Source of the DNA: Amphiduros pacificus
Lineage: Eukaryota > Annelida > Polychaeta > Phyllodocida > Hesionidae
Assembly (NCBI GenBank): GCA_949316495.1
Contig: OX439002.1
Coordinates: 48,328,531 to 48,392,530, forward strand
Length of the DNA: 64,000 nucleotides
Reading direction: 5' to 3'
This document shows positions 36,706 to 50,300 of this stretch, one piece after another. Under the pieces are notes generated by a model that saw only the letters and a program-made list of their open reading frames with translations, was not told the origin of the DNA and did not search any database. The stretch's first letter is position 1, and each line of letters begins with the position of its first letter. The position numbers and the translations under genes were made by a program.

Positions 36706-38643
36706 CTCAGTGTGATCATCTCATATTTGTTCTGTCTCCTAGCCCCCAACCCCCCCCCCCCCCCCCTCCTGCAGTTTATGTTCATCTTATGCCTCACTGT
36801 GTCCAGCTGTTTGTACTCGCCATACCTTCCATATTTGTGTCACACACCTAAAACTAATATTCACCCAATACAAACTGGTACTGGCACCAAACAGAATTGT
36901 TTCATTTCCACCTACTGGTCTCTTAACCTTTCATCTTCCTCCAATACATCACTCCAGATCTCATTACTTATGCTGTACAATTGTAAAGAAACAATCCCTG
37001 AAATCTATACCAGCTATCTGGATCACTACTTTGAATTATTTTTTTTTACTGTTTTTTGGACACAATTTCCACTGAAGAAGTGTGTAGACCTGTCGTTGTC
37101 TTCAGCTCATACATCCTGTTTACTGTTTAGATAAAGATAAATCAATTTACTGCTTTAACTCTTTCAAGAAAAACCACTTCCCACCACTGCACCCACATCC
37201 AAATACCCCACACTGCCAATCATAACACCTTGACATGTCATCTGGGGTAGCCTGTTGGTTACCATGGCAACCCCTACATGACCATACCTTGCATAGCTGT
37301 ATGACTGTTAAGTTGCCATAAAGGTCATTCCAAGGGGTCACCGCTAAACCTACCTTCGTGGGAAAGATAAGGTGCATCAAACTAGACTGACAAATTCATT
37401 TTGAATTCTTCTCTCACTTGATGTCATATCACAACATACTTCCATACTTTTCACCTTAATGGAAAAAAATACATATCAGATATTTCATTGTAAATTTTTG
37501 TCATAAAAACCAACTTGCGGGCATCGTCAAAAGTTTTAATGTTATTACATAATATTGCTATTTTTAAGTGAGATAATATGTCGTTTGTCAGGTCTGGAGC
37601 ATCGAGATATGATAGAAGGTGAGGAGTGGTTGATAATCAGGTTGATAATGTGTCCGGGATGGCATGACACCCAGCGGCACAAGACGCAGCCCCTCAGCTG
37701 TCACACCTACACTCAGCTCTCTTTCATCACAATTTTGCCGCTGTCAAACCTGCAAACTGCACTAACTCTTGAGATTCTCTAATTATCTCCCAAACTAGGT
37801 GTGATAAACCTGATTTCAATGTGTCAAAATGCTGCCTCTCCAAACAAATGCCTGCATGTTTCTATTGTAAAATGGTCGAAGTTTATGTCTCATCTGCAAC
37901 ACAGTTCCATTTTATACATATTTTTGGTTTGAATTGTTTATGACATTTAATAGTGATATGAAGGTACATTTCATTTGCTTCCTTTGTGTAAACACAAAGC
38001 CGTATTTCCAAAGCGACCTTAATGTTGATTTTACTAATTCTGTCCACAAAAATGTGGACATATGGTTCTGACACCAGTGCACACCTATGCAGACAATCTC
38101 CCTATTGTTGTTACCATGGTAACTTGGGATGAGGTCACATTCCACAGTGGAACCTTGAGGCTGCCCCAGTAATAGTATCAATCCAAAACAAAGCCTGACA
38201 ATTCACACCTGGACCCTTCATGCCTCCCACCCTCACCTTACTTTATCCCCTTCCCTAATGAAGACCAAAATCTAAACCATTTCAGTTAATGATAAGCAAA
38301 TGCAATCAAGACCGGAATTCTTGATCAACGTGTGACAAAAGGTGAAATAAAGGAGAGAGTGGGGGGGGGGGGTGAGATCAACTTGCAGGCCAGCTTTCAT
38401 CAGGGGTTGATGTTACTGCCCCGCCCCTGACAGGTCAAGCAGGTCGAGGGTGGGTATGGAGGTGGACCTTGACCCTTGTCCCATTACCAGTTGACCAGAG
38501 CAACTCTGAGCATCAGCAGCTGTTAATGACCTGGGACTCCACCTCAGGTGTCAACCTCTCACAACAACAAACTCATCCTGACATGGGCCATGCTAATAAC
38601 TGTCCAGTTAAAAAAAACAAAACATAGGCATCAGAGATGCATC
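36706..38643 (-). other. Intron block with homopolymer tracts and two perfect X-boxes
   Basis: No gene. A C17 run lies at 36750-36766 and a G12 run at 38361-38372. GTTACCATGGCAAC occurs at 37258-37271 and the perfect palindrome GTTACCATGGTAAC at 38110-38123. Confidence 0.65.
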
Positions 38644-39912
38644 AACCCTCAGCCCTGGCAACTTATTGCACAACATTCGCTCCACACAATATTTATGAAC
38701 AAAATGTCACTGCACCAAGGCAAAAAAACCATAAAATCTACTTCCTTTGATAGCTTATGTGTGTCAATTATCATGAAACTGTCATAATTTACTCTAGAAT
38801 TATTGAGATGATGGGCCGGTGACCTTGAAAAGCAGGTTAAGGTCACCGTCCATCAAACTCATCTGGAGTCTTCCCAGATGCTTATGTGTGTCAATTTTCA
38901 TGAAGCTGCCATTATTTGTTCTTGAGTTATTGTAATGACGTGGATTTGACATGATTGTCCCTGTGACCTTGAAAAGTAGGTGAAGGTCATGTTCCATCAA
39001 TAGAAGTCTGAGGTCTTCACCAGATGCTTATGTGTGTCAAGTCTCATAAAGCTCCCATCATTTGTTCTCGAGTTATAGCAATGATAGGGATTTCACATAA
39101 TTGTCCCTGTGACCTTGAAAAGTAGGTGAAGGTCATGTTCCATACAAAAATGTCTGAGGTTTTCATCAGATGCTTATGTGTGTCAAGTTTCATGAAGCTG
39201 CCATCATTTGTTCTTGAGTTATTGCGATGACAAGGATGATTTCACATAATTGTCCCTGTGACCTTGAAAAGTAGATGAAGGTCATGTTTCATAGAAAAAA
39301 ATCTGAGGTCTTCACCAGATGCATATGGGTGTCAAATCTCATAAAGCTGCCATCATTTGTTTTTGAGTTATTGCGATTCTTGGGATTTCACATAATTGTC
39401 CCTGTGACCTTGAAAAATAGGTCAAGGTCGCCATCCACCGTACTAGTCTGAGGTTTTCACCAGATGCTTATACGTGTCAAGTTTCATGAAGCTGCCATCA
39501 TTTGTTCTCGAGTTATCGCGATGACAAGGATGATTTCACATAATTGTCCATGTGACCTTGAAAAGTAGGTGAAGGTCATGTTTTATAGAACAAATTCTGA
39601 GGTCTTCACCAGATGCTTATGGGTGTCAAATCTCATAAAGCTGCCATCATTTGTTCTTGAGTTATTGCGATTCTTGGGATTTCACATAATTGTCCCTGTG
39701 ACCTTGAAAAATAGGTCAAGGTCACCGTCCATCGAACTCGTCCGAGGTTTTCACCATATGCTTATGTGTGTCAAGTTTCATGAGGCTGCCATCATTTGTT
39801 CTCGAGTTATCGCGATGACAAGGATGTTCGCTACAGACATACATACATACATACATACCCACGCCAGGAGTACTGCAATACCCTCAGCCTGATTACATCA
39901 GGGGCTGAGGGT
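38644..39912 (+). mobile_element. Non-autonomous transposon-like element with internal ~146-nt repeats
   Basis: The ends are short inverted repeats: AACCCTCAGCCCT at 38644 and AGGGGCTGAGGGT ending at 39912. The right end also forms a hairpin, ACCCTCAGCC (39880-39889) pairing with GGCTGAGGGT around a TGA/TTACA/TCA loop. Inside are eight tandem units starting at 38754, 38881, 39027, 39173, 39322, 39467, 39616 and 39761; the last ends in a (CATA)n run. The units contain GTGACCTTGAAAA and AGTTATTGCGATGA-type segments. No transposase frame exists, so it is non-autonomous. The class is not certain: a MITE-like DNA element is likely, but an end hairpin is also seen in Helitron-like elements. No target-site duplication was identified. 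Confidence 0.7.
38754..39820 (+). repeat. Eight tandem units of about 146 nt with a dimeric higher-order pattern
   Basis: Unit spacings are 127, 146, 146, 149, 145, 149 and 145 nt. The units starting at 39173, 39322, 39467 and 39616 alternate between type A (GATGACAAGGATGATTTCAC) and type B (GATTCTTGGGATTTCAC). This means that a 294-nt dimer was duplicated. Type B units carry TGACCTTGA and TCAAGGTCA as an inverted pair. Confidence 0.93.
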
Positions 39913-42900
39913 AAAAACACCAACAAAGCAATCCATGTGAGCTTCAGCTCAGTTTCCAAGTTAAAGACGTTACAGTGTTATTTGTCAGGTTCAGCTGATC
40001 TGGGAATTTTAAAAGTCAATTGAGTCAGTGTTGGGCTGGACAGGTGATTCGGATCTGTCTGCGGAGGTATGCCACCCCCTGGAAACACAGAGGATCTGGT
40101 TGCTAGGCAAGGTGGCACCAACCTCCTGTTTCAGCCAATGACAAATCACCTGAGTGCTCTGTGCATGGCAGGCCTGGGAAACCTGGCTAACTTGCCTCCA
40201 AATCTACCACACTCCTTCTGCCACAATCCCCAGCTTCAATCCCAATGTGTGACTTTTGTCACCTTTTCTGACATCTCATTTGTGTTGAGCAGTGTCCCTG
40301 TCAATCTTTTCCCCCATGAAAGTCTGCTACTTCACACAGGCAAGGTTGCAACTACACTCAAGACTTGTTAGGCAACTGGACAGTGGGGAACCAAGCACGT
40401 GTCAACCTACTCAACTGTTTTAAAACCATAAAACAAATTTTCCATTCAGAATTCACTCCACAATGTCAATCTTTCCTAACAGAAGCACAAACATTTTCAG
40501 CGTTACCCACAGCACAATGTAACTATTCAGGTGGCAGACTAATCAATTATAAGAACACACGTAATGTATCATAACATATTTCTGTAATTAAATTCCCCCA
40601 ATTCCATCCATTAAAAAACATCAAATTTGGTTAATGCACGGATTGTAGGGTAACCAAATTTTACCTATGAATTTTCATCCAGTGCCATTGATTATGCTTG
40701 TTTACCTTGCACAGGGTAAATCCACTTACCAATGAAAATTGCATGTTTTCTTATTTACTCCCCAAATTAAATCTATTATCTTCTTTTCCAAGGAATTATA
40801 ATACAAAATCAAAAACCTGAGAGGAGCAAAGCACAAGAAGACTGCAAAAACGTTTGATCATCCCGCTAAGGCAATATGAAAATAGTGATATGAATCCCCC
40901 TTTGCCGTTCATCTGACATGAAATCTAATTTTACGGAGGAAATGGCTTCATGTTTGGATTTTCTTAAATGTTCATTTCTGTAAAGTCAGGTTGCAACAAT
41001 AATTCTCATTTAAATTGAACAGAGTGGGCTATTCTAGAATTCTTAATCAGCCAATTACAAGTGTTTAAAAATATGCTTGTATTAGGCATCAAATCATGAG
41101 TCAAATCTCTTTCAAATAGAATATGTAATTGATATGGGATCCATTTAACTCTGAAAATATATTTGATTGAGAGATTGAATTTAATTCTTATATCATAAAG
41201 CTATTTCTTGTTGCTTTCATATATTCCATTATTTCAAGAAATCATGGGTCCTGACCAATGCAGAATTGTCAAAAGTACAACACAGATTTTTTAAGAGCAG
41301 AGATTAACATTAACATTAACAAAGATTCATATTTCTTTCTTTATTTCACTCTGTCAAGGTGGGCCGCGTATTAAGCCATATTTTAGCATTCATGAAGGCA
41401 AAAGATATTTCAATTGAAAGTGCCTGACAATCACACCTTAAAAGTATTCTCAAACATTGGCCATCAAAAGCCTTCCTGTCTGTGTCCTGACACACTAATC
41501 GTTAGTGGGCGCTTTTTGTTCAGACCTGGTAGCCATTTTATCTAATTATTTGCTGGAAGGTAAGAAAATGCTGAGATACAAAGTTTACAGCAAAATCCAC
41601 TCTAAAATGCTAATGTCTCTGGTGTAATTGTAACTGACGGTTCTATCTCTGTCAAACAATACAGTACAAAGCTTGACGGCACATGCAGAATGATTTGGTG
41701 GGATTATTGACGTGTGCCCTACCTCTTGAGGTGGACAACAGATATTATGTTGCGAATGTGGGACCAGGAGATGGATATTGATGAACCACTAAGTCCTGCC
41801 AGCTGAACTTATTTAGCAAACGGATCAATTGGATGAGAATTAAGAAGGATTAATTTAAACAATTGGAAATATCATATTACTGTTGTTCACACCGATGTTT
41901 CATTACCCGAGGACAGTTAGAAAATTGGCTCTAAAACCATACTCCTTGTATACCTGAGTAATCTATACAATAAATATACTTAAACAGTACCATATTCTTC
42001 TGGCAATCAATCCCATGACATTCATTTCTAAATTTTAATTATAATGGGATTGCATACTACAAATATAGTGACATATGATATTTCCAGAGTTAATCATCCA
42101 GTTACGACTCATGTGAAAGATGTGAACAGTGGCGCCCTCTCATTATTCTAGTTTCTCATTACAGTTTGCACACTCCACATAAAGACGGGCTTGATAATGC
42201 CTCTATTGGTTCATTACAAATACTGGCAATATGACACTGTCTATAAATATTTTCTGAACAAAACTCATCTCATATTGTTCAATATGGTGACAAGCTTCTT
42301 TGATCCTGCGCAAACAAATCTCAGCCTTCACTCGTGGAGATCCCTCCCAAGTCACAATTAAATCCCAACCTTCCGCACAAAGGCAGGTAGTTGCATTGTT
42401 CCACTCCAGGTGAATCATGGATAAATTCTTTGAATCATGGGTAGCTTCTTTGTCCCGTCATAATGCCACCAATCTATCAATCTGCGCTTCCAATTCTCCA
42501 CAATCAAGGAAGAATTGCTTTCTTTAATTTGGATTCAATCAGTCGATTGCCAACCAGGTCAGGTGATGCATTGTCACCTGTGACTACCATGCCAATCATT
42601 ATTTCTTCTTGTCTTTAAATACAAGAACTGAGGCATTGTCTCTCGGCCCCCAACATAAAGCCATTAAGCCCCCTTTAGCTTGTCAAAAGATCCACTTTTC
42701 ATCAACCTCACGTAAAAATCAAAGCAAATTTTTCCAGGTAGCAGCACATTTGAGTTAATTAGTTGAGTTTTCAGGTCATGGGGTTATCGCTAATAGAGGC
42801 TGGATCGGCAAACAATTGTGGCATAGTGATTCAGCTCTCCTGTGTGGGAGATAACATTGTTACATGGTAGCGGAGGCCTTGCCGCTCCTTTCATTCACCT

Positions 42901-43996
42901 CCCGGTTCTCTCTACTTCACCTCTCTGCTTCGGCTGTGTTTGTCACCTACCTACACCAACGACAAAATTGTCATTTTCTCAAAAATCTTTTATCTGGTAA
43001 CAAAGCCAATTCAGTATTCAAGAGTTGGCCCAAATTAGCCCAGGTTCCTTCACTGTTGGCCTTTAATGATGAAAACTCACTGCCTTAATTGGGCTCGTCT
43101 CTACATCCCCTACTTCCATTTTGTCCCAGCAAATCAAGGTGGGCCAAGAAATGGCGCAAAATTAGTTCTTGTTCTCTGTCATTTTGGGCCCTAAGAGCTC
43201 AAGGTGGGTACGACAGAGTCATCGTGTCTTTGCAACTTGCGGCCGGCTGGGTGATTAAGCCCAAAATGTCACCTTAATGAGAATTTCTATTTGTCCTCGT
43301 TAGAAGCTACCTGCGTTAATAGCATTTTGGCATGAAAGCAGGTCCCTAGAAAGGAAGAACTCTTCAGTCTTTGAGGTCAAAATAGCCTCTACTCACCTTT
43401 CCTCTAGTCACGTTATACACCTTAAAGGCATACTAGGGCCAATGTTATATTCACTTTATTACCATTTGTGTTTCCTCTAATTTCGAAAACTAGACTCAGT
43501 AATTGCAGGGTCACCTTTGTAATACCACACAATTTTGCCTTTCCGATAGCTCTCACTATGTTGTTTATGCACAGGAATTCAGCAAATTGACTCGAAGGTG
43601 ATCTGCCGCTTGCGGTGAATGATTACATTAGTATATGATTGAATGCTTTATTTGTTAATCAGATATGATGTCGTGCCTGTGACTCAGTCAGCAATAAGAC
43701 AGGGACCTAACGCCCATGCTGATTTATGACAAACTTTGTAATTATCAAAATGGTTGACCAGTCTTGGGGCAAAACCATAATGGCCTGCATTTCCAGAAAC
43801 AAAACAGAAAGACTTTTGACATGATAAATTTTCTTCTTCTCATGGCAAAACTAAGCTGGACAGTTTTATCAGGAAGATGACCTGCAATGATTATCAGCAC
43901 CCCAATCAAACAACCACAACAAATTTCTGAAGGAAGTTCTGGAGTAGGGCATTTTTTTTTATCAGCCATTTCAATTTGAGGTTTTAACTTTAACTT
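39913..43996 (-). other. Intron block, no gene recognised
   Basis: AT-rich unique DNA. The segment 42100-43770 is more complex, with TTAATT cores and CpGs. It could be regulatory, but there is no specific evidence. Confidence 0.55.
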
Positions 43997-44330
43997 GTGC
44001 TGCCCCCTACACTGCAGCCATAGCGTCCTGAAATTGACCTCCACTGCCTTAAAAGATGCCCCAGGTGCTGCCCCCTACACTGCAGCCATCTTCCTGAATG
44101 TGCCCTCTACTGCCGTAAGACACCATAGGTGCTGCCCCCTATACTGCAGCCATTGTGTCCTGAAATTGACCTCCACTGCCATAAAAGATGCCCCAGGTGC
44201 TGCCCCCTACACTGCAGCCATTGCGTCCTGAAATTGACCTCCACTGCCTTAAAAGATGCCCCAGGTGCTGCCCCCTATACTGCGGCCATCTTCCTGAAAG
44301 TGCCCTCCACCGCCTTCAAGATGCACACAG
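43997..44330 (+). repeat. Tandem repeat of 64-68 nt, five units
   Basis: Units start GTGCTGCCCCCTAYACTGC at 43997, 44065, 44129, 44197 and 44265. Two forms exist: form A continues CGTCCTGAAATTGACCTCC and form B continues TTCCTGAATGTGCCCTC. Their order is A, B, A, A, B, so the array grew partly by copying an A-B pair. It produces accidental open frames that are not genes. Confidence 0.94.
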
Positions 44331-47300
44331 GTGCTGCTGATTTCATCTCTATGCACCATCCCAGAATGCATCTCTTCATCACAGTAATGGTGTGATGGAT
44401 TTGTATAAATTGGTTAGGCTAACACACCTTGGTTGAGCCCCCATTCTTGGCATAGGGCAGCCATTATGGGTCTTCCCTTATTGAGACCTGGCGGACACAT
44501 TCTCACTAAATGGCCGATCTGGTGCACCCCTATTCAGGTAGCTTTCACAAAAATTACGTTGTCATCAGTGAAGAGTGGCTGGACTTGGTTGTAAATAATG
44601 GACTGCGTCTTTAGTGGCAGACCAAACTGTTTAATCAAATTGGCGCACCGCATATCGTCCCACTCCGAGGTCTCCATCAAGACTTCATAAGTGTTGACAT
44701 TATATATTAATCCTGCAACACTTCCAATGAAGTGTTCTCTACCCTTTACTCTTGACAAAACAAAACCTTGTGGATTTCATCAAGGAATGGGTGGCACTAA
44801 ACCTTGCCCCTCTTCTCTGCCATTTGCACAATCAGCCTTTTTTCTTTGAGAAAACAAACTGGTGTGAAAATTTGATAATTGTCCACCTTTCACACGCATC
44901 CAGGAGCTGCCTTAATTAATTTTGCAATGTAGCAATGTCACAGGAAATGCGGCAAATGGCCAACTCGTGCATCTACAGCTTTAACTCAAACCTCAAATAG
45001 TGTCTCAAATTTTTGGCACCGGACTATGCAGTAAAACCACAATACAATTTGCAGGCTCTATCATACTGTCACAATCCATTTACAGAAAGAGCCTACAAAT
45101 TTGAAGCTGTGTTCTTTTTTCACAGTGATGCCCTCCTTTTTTAAATCCTAGAATTATTTAGACATGACTCAAATCTTAGTTATTTTTTATACCAATATTC
45201 AGCATCTGTCACACTTAGCAATCACCTCTCGTCAGTTTTGGGTGCTTAATTTCATACCAAGCAACCATGCTTTGCCTCTGGCATATCTTATGTACAGTTA
45301 TGTAATGTGTCACAGATCAATTTTATGCTAATTTTACACCTATTTACTCATTTCATCTGCTAAAAACATTCAGGAATATATAAATTTCACAAAATCCATC
45401 ATTAAAACCTTAGAATTTCTGATAAATTTGAATAAATGTGATAACTTGCAAAGAGAATTTGATAATAACCGCAGGTATTTCCATAACAAACCCCAGGGGC
45501 ATGACATGAGAATGAGGATGCCATTTTTGTTTACCATCTGTTCTCAACAAGCCCTCTTCTATTACCATCCTGAGTACTCTGCTGGGGTGTCAGGCAGGGC
45601 AACTTGATCCCGCCAAATCTTCTCTTATCTGCTGATCAATTAGCCAAGCCACATTAGAATGGGCCTGCCAAAGTTATGCATAATTTCTAATGGTCCTATG
45701 GTTTCACTTGCAAGGTCAATTCATTTGAACCATGCATTGAAGGTTAATTCAAAACACATTATTTGAGGGGAGCGTATTTGTATGTTTTGTTTGTTTATCA
45801 ATCAAACAAGTCTGACCATAGAACTAGAATTTTTATTCTGAATGTATCCATTATGGTCACTAACTCTAATAAATTATTGGCGAACAACAGCATTTTCCTT
45901 GACTTTGTATAAAAATAAATTGTAGAAATAAATGAAAGTCTTATAATGTTATTGCCCTTCTTGTCTCAAACAACACGCCAATGTTGTTTTAGAGTCATCT
46001 TAGTGGAAAACGAATTATCAAGAAGCCACCACAGACACTGGCACCTACAGTCTGTCTGTTGCTATGGAAACAATTATGATATGTTATCTCATTCAAGTGT
46101 CATGTTTTAACTTTTTTTTTCTAATTTATGTATTAAAGCATGCAATCTCTTTATCAGGCTTGATTTTTTTTTCTGCCTTTTATAAATGCACCTAATAATT
46201 TTGTCTGTGCAAACAATCTTTGGGGATATTCATTCTGCAAACCTTAAATGAATGAATTAATGATTATGCTATTCAAGCCGAATGTGCAAAATCAAAATAG
46301 GAAAATTTGCAAACACCTAGGTTATATTTCAGATTCATGACAGGATAAATCATTTTACTGCACAATTTTGCCAGATTGTTTTTATTTCAACCGTACAGAT
46401 ATCATCTTGCCCAGTGATCTGATATAAAGCATGGCTATGCTTATTGCCCCTCTTCATCATAAATATCACATCCACTACCTCGCAAACATAACGTGATCCC
46501 ATGATTCCTCAGTCAAAATGTCTTCCATACCTCCGGCACCATGCACCTTGCTAAATGAATAGCAATTACAGCCTTATACTAGATTTGATATGCCACATCT
46601 GGGATGTCTTCTAGCATACTTCAACATATGCCAAATGTTTTGATATTTTTTATCAAGCATCCTGATGATGTTAGCGGTATTTTATATCTAACATATGTTG
46701 TTTCTTACTTTTTTCTGGCATGAATCATGATAACCAGGTGAGATTTGTGTTGTTGAGAAAGTATGAGGAAAATAACACAGGTCAGGTAGGTTAGGTGAAC
46801 AAATCAGGCCACTTTGTGAATAGTTGCTATGGCAACCATGTGACATAAAGTAGAGTATTTCCATAGCAACAGTATGATTAGAAGCAAAAACCAGACCAGT
46901 TTGACAGGCATAACATATAGGTCTGGTTGCACACCTGTGCAAAGGTAAGGTTACACCAGATAATCCAGATGGGGCACCAGACAGGACAAAATTAGCAGGG
47001 GGTATACATGGTAAGGGGCATTATGATGTAACCATGACAACAAAAATATCTTCATATTACATTAACATAACTTTGATGTTTCATAGTTATCAAAATACTC
47101 CACAGATCTGATTAATCATTCTTCTGTTCTGGTATTTGCTTCCCTGATATTCAATCCATTTTTATACAAGATTTGCTCATGTAAGTACTGGGTAATACCT
47201 AGTTTAAATTTCTTGACTGTGGCCTTTTAAAGATATTCTATATATCACTGTCACTCATTAACAGTTAAAAGGTTGAAATGATGCAGATTTATTAAAATAT

Positions 47301-50300
47301 AATCATTATATATATGTGAGATCAAGTTATGATTTTAAATTTGGAATCATTATCTGCGACATTGGGCATCATGACACCGATATCAAGGTACTCAAGCCAC
47401 CTTTGCACAGATACAAGTGTACTTGAGAACCTGACCTGGCCTCCTGTTGGCCCCTGATATAGAATCACAGAGAAAGGAAGGTAGGGCACCAGTTGATAAA
47501 GTTCTCATTCTCTCGGCGCCCTCTCAAGTTCGACCATTAATCACCTTGTTTTTGAGCAACCTTTGAACCTGAAAAATGTGAGCAAGATGCAACCCAATAC
47601 ATGTAGAGCAGACCCCGGTACAACTGTCACCATAGGTGCTGTCTCAGACATACAGTGACAGCCAACTGCCCATGCAAAAACTAAGAAATCCAATTTAAAA
47701 CTTCCACACCTCACTGTGCAAGGTATTCAAGGAAAGCGTTTACATCATGCTGTTTGAATGCCAGTTAAATGATGTGATTAGATCTATCATAATACTGGAG
47801 GTGTGTAGCATATACTTACCAAACAGTCTAATTCAAACCGCTGTTTATATTAACTATAGATATCTCAAATGGTGAAAAGGTCATGAGAGTGTATGTGTGA
47901 TGTCTGGAGACCATTCCTTGGTAGTGCAGCAGGTCCAAAGTTATAAATACACCTGATAGGTGTGAGACAAGGACCCTCATGTTTACATTTGGTCTAAAAT
48001 GTGACAAGGTTAAGGCTTTCAGTGATGCCCTTCAACCACAAAAGGTTAACCAAGAATATGGAGACCATTCCTGACAGGTCACTAGAGAACGAGGTGAAAC
48101 CAGGACAGGACCATACCACAAAACCCAAGGTACCACTAAATACAACATTGAGGACAACATCCACAATCAGCTCCATTGAATCACCGATGATGAGATTTTG
48201 TGGTCTGGGGGCAACACAAAAGCTGTACAAATGAACTTAAATAACCAAAGTTATTTTCTGTATTCACTGTGTCCCATCCAATAATGAGCAATACATACAA
48301 TCACATCAAGGTCCAAGACCAAAATGGTAACAGACAAAAAGGGCAATTAGATGACTCAGAAATTGTATATCCTGGTGTGATATATTTATATTTTAGACAT
48401 TTTGGACCCAAAGGTGTTATATTGGTCCACGGATTTTTAAATGGTGTGTTTTTATTACTTAAAAAAATCATCTTCACTAAGCATCTGATACTTTGTCTAT
48501 CACAGGTTCTATTCAATATAAATATCATATCATTGGGGTTCATTTTACTCTGGTCAAATTCTACTGCTGATAATATTACCCAGAGTGTATATCTCATATG
48601 ACAGGAGAGATGTGGTGACCCAGTTTCTGTGTTGACTGAATGAGCACATGGCTTGGTGAAATCAACAGATCTGGAAAGCAATGTGTCTGGCTGTCATCTG
48701 TGAAACAGTTTTATGCAGTCTAAGAATGTGTTGGATATTACCTGATTTCCCTGATCCCAGGTCCAGCAGGTTGTAGCCGTCGAGAATCCTAAATGGATGC
48801 ATGCTTGGACCATTTTCTGCCTCACTTCTGAGATGTCAACTTTGCTTTCACACAGACACATGTGGTCCTTCTTTTACCCCATTCCCACCGGCCACACATG
48901 TTACCTGAACCCTACTAAGCTTCCAAGATTGCACCTGGTTACCTTAGTCCTGCACCTTGGTTACTAATCCACTGGGGTGCCACAACATAGGTGGGTGTGA
49001 TCATCCTTGACATTAATACCCCCATCTCTCACACCCCACCTGTCTGACCCATATATCAGACCCCTTTTACCCCCTACCTGCCCTCCCCCAACACCTTTGC
49101 TCCTCAAGTATTCTCACATGTCTGACAAATGTTCCTCCTTCCCAAAAACAACACCACTTATGACATAACAATTCAACAAGATATTCAACAACTAACAGTG
49201 TTTTCATTATGACAATGTCCTGTGAAGAAGTTTGCTTCAAATAAAAATTTCAAACCGTAAATTCCAAACATTGTGAAATAAACGGGTGACATATCACCTA
49301 TGACAGGTGCAGATTAACCTGGATGTACTGCCCGACCTTTCCCACAGATAATCCCCTCATAACTCCCCGGGGTTAGCCCTCTGGAAAATTTCCCCAGATA
49401 ATACTTGACCGGTGGGCTTTAATCATGGCAAATGGGTTTTGGATGTGGTGACAGGTAGTCCTAAGGTATGCAATTTCCCCAAAGTATATCAGGTGGTAAA
49501 CTTTCAATTCCACTAATTTCTTGCATTTTACAAGGGATATTGTAAACAAAATAGTTTGTGAGATATTCTTGGGCAGAGCCCTGGAGGGAGATTAATCAAG
49601 TCTCGATGAAAACTTCACCACCTGGCTGATTAAACATCTAGCATTAATTAACCATCACTATGGAATCCACATACAATAAACATAGCTCAAGTCGACACTC
49701 AAATCTATATAAATATAAAAAAATAAGTCTTTCACAATGAATAAGACCAACAAATCGTAAGACACTACATATGTTCCATTGGATAATATATCACCTAAAT
49801 TGGCATTTTAGAAAAAAAAAATCACCAAAGTGAATTTAGCTGGTTAATGTATGGTGGCACATGGCACTAATGATTTCAATGCAAGGTTAGTCACATTTCT
49901 TGTTAACCACCACAGACCAGTAAATATATCTGTCAGGGGGCGGTTTCCTCCACCCCGGGTAGGAAATACCCCTTTGGAATCCAGTTACGACTGGGAGATC
50001 AAAATTCCACCCCCCAAATTACAACAGGGCATCATTAACTTGTTTAAATGTACTTTATACATTTACAATTTACGTAATTTTTTTAACAACATAATGTTGT
50101 TTCACTAAATGTCTCCCATTTTTGTTAACATTTTCCCCTTATTTGAAGCTTAGGATTAGTTTGGGAGGTGGTGTATGTGGCATGGGGCTGCGGTGGGCTG
50201 TCAGTGTGAGTGAGCCGGTGGCTAGGAGCAGGTGACTTGTATCACACTATCACTCCAGGTCCCACCATCTACCTTGGAGGTATTACTGGTCCATACCCAG

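Noticed and set aside
43995-44395. Overlapping frames with CCPLHCSHCVLKLTSTA-type repeats
   Set aside because: They are translations of the 68-nt tandem repeat and are not conserved between units as protein.
48001-48681. Open frames of 77-126 residues on both strands
   Set aside because: Both strands are open over the same DNA, no domain is recognised, and no splice or promoter context supports a gene.
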